The notes beneath the pieces were generated by a model. That model was given only the letters and a program-made list of their open reading frames with translations. It was not told where the DNA came from and did not search any database. From positions 1 to 30,802 of IMG/VR virus record IMGVR_UViG_3300042731_004814: a stretch of 30,802 nucleotides of DNA. One strand, 5' to 3'. The DNA is from a virus. The position numbers and the translations under genes were made by a program. Shown here piece by piece: positions 30,559-30,802 of this stretch (position 1 is its first letter; each line of letters opens with the position of its first letter).

Positions 30559-30802
30559 ATGAAGATTTATCTAAGTCCTTCTACTCAAGAACACAATAAA
30601 GGTGTGGGAAATTACAAAACGGAAGAATACAGATGTAATCTCATCTGTGACAGGGTCGAAAAATTACTAAAGAATTACAACGTTACTATTAAAAGAAATA
30701 AACCAACGATGAGTTTAGGACAAGTTGTAAAAGACAGTAATAATAATAAACCAGACTATCATGTAGCAATTCACACCAATGCTTATAAAGGTTCTAGTAG
30801 AG
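30559..30802 (+). CDS. N-acetylmuramoyl-L-alanine amidase (endolysin), cut by window end
   Basis: The first 81 residues are visible after an AGGAGTGG ribosome binding site. MKIYLSPSTQEHNKGVGNY and the TEEYRCN that follows match the start of Clostridium-type Amidase_3 lysins, and VAIHTNAYKG corresponds to the SIHANA metal-binding motif. The enzyme would cleave the bond between muramic acid and the stem peptide to lyse the host. The C terminus, with any cell-wall-binding domain, is outside the window. Confidence 0.85.
   Translation, partial: MKIYLSPSTQEHNKGVGNYKTEEYRCNLICDRVEKLLKNYNVTIKRNKPTMSLGQVVKDSNNNKPDYHVAIHTNAYKGSSR

Noticed and set aside
1-30802. CRISPR arrays, insertion sequences, integrase or transposase genes
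   Set aside because: None seen; the only clear direct repeat is the two-copy unit at 11578-11647, and no recombinase motifs occur in the window.

Overview
The window is part of a low-GC, double-stranded DNA bacteriophage genome. All coding is on the + strand, with tightly packed genes, many start/stop overlaps and strong AGGAGG-type ribosome binding sites. Codon use is AT-rich (AGA, ATA, TTA). The cell-wall hydrolases and a lipoprotein signal fit a Firmicutes host, probably Clostridia-like; the host is inferred. The virion genes look podovirus-like (P22-type logic): small and large terminase, a P22-like portal, scaffold, major capsid protein, head-tail adaptor, nozzle/stabiliser-like protein, a fibre-like protein, and three large virion proteins that look ejected. 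There is no tape measure or tail sheath.

Layout. 1-282 is a structured leader with a tRNA-like element that has an abnormal anticodon arm, and a 10-bp hairpin just before the terS ribosome binding site. 283-777 is a probable small terminase. 778-1258 has no large gene but is dense in signals: a multi-helix RNA candidate with a loop complementary to an upstream segment, a near-consensus promoter, a short structured transcript ending at an intrinsic terminator, and a 28-codon basic ORF coupled to the TTG-started large terminase (1259-2629).

2644-8365 is the standout. Between large terminase and portal, where most phages carry little, sits a seven-gene cassette resembling a CMP-sialic-acid (nonulosonate) pathway: NeuC-like epimerase, NeuB-like synthase without its C-terminal SAF domain, NeuA-like cytidylyltransferase, a protein resembling bacterial GT42 sialyltransferases with a C-terminal coiled coil, two unusual NAD-dependent dehydrogenases (one fused to a zinc knuckle), and a 77-residue unknown. 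The genes overlap and lie in the same direction as the virion genes, so they are probably expressed late. The simplest reading is that the phage makes its own activated nonulosonic acid and attaches it to something, most plausibly virion proteins. The target, and even the exact sugar, cannot be read from the sequence.

8347-16515 is the head and connector region, with small zinc-knuckle proteins (one Com-like), scaffold, two small head-protein candidates, capsid and adaptor. RNA hairpins separate several genes, including a three-way junction at 12558-12614 whose two loops are complementary. 16520-28092 holds the nozzle, fibre and ejection proteins, including two paralogues (one with NlpC/P60 and peptidoglycan-binding domains) and a 1603-residue protein with an HExxH metallopeptidase motif and an LPD38-like region. 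A XhlA-like gene and a strong terminator (28349-28378) close this operon.

A consensus promoter (28387-28414) then starts a lysis or host-interaction operon: small membrane proteins, a band-7/SPFH-like lipoprotein, an alpha-helical unknown, and an N-acetylmuramoyl-L-alanine amidase cut by the window end.
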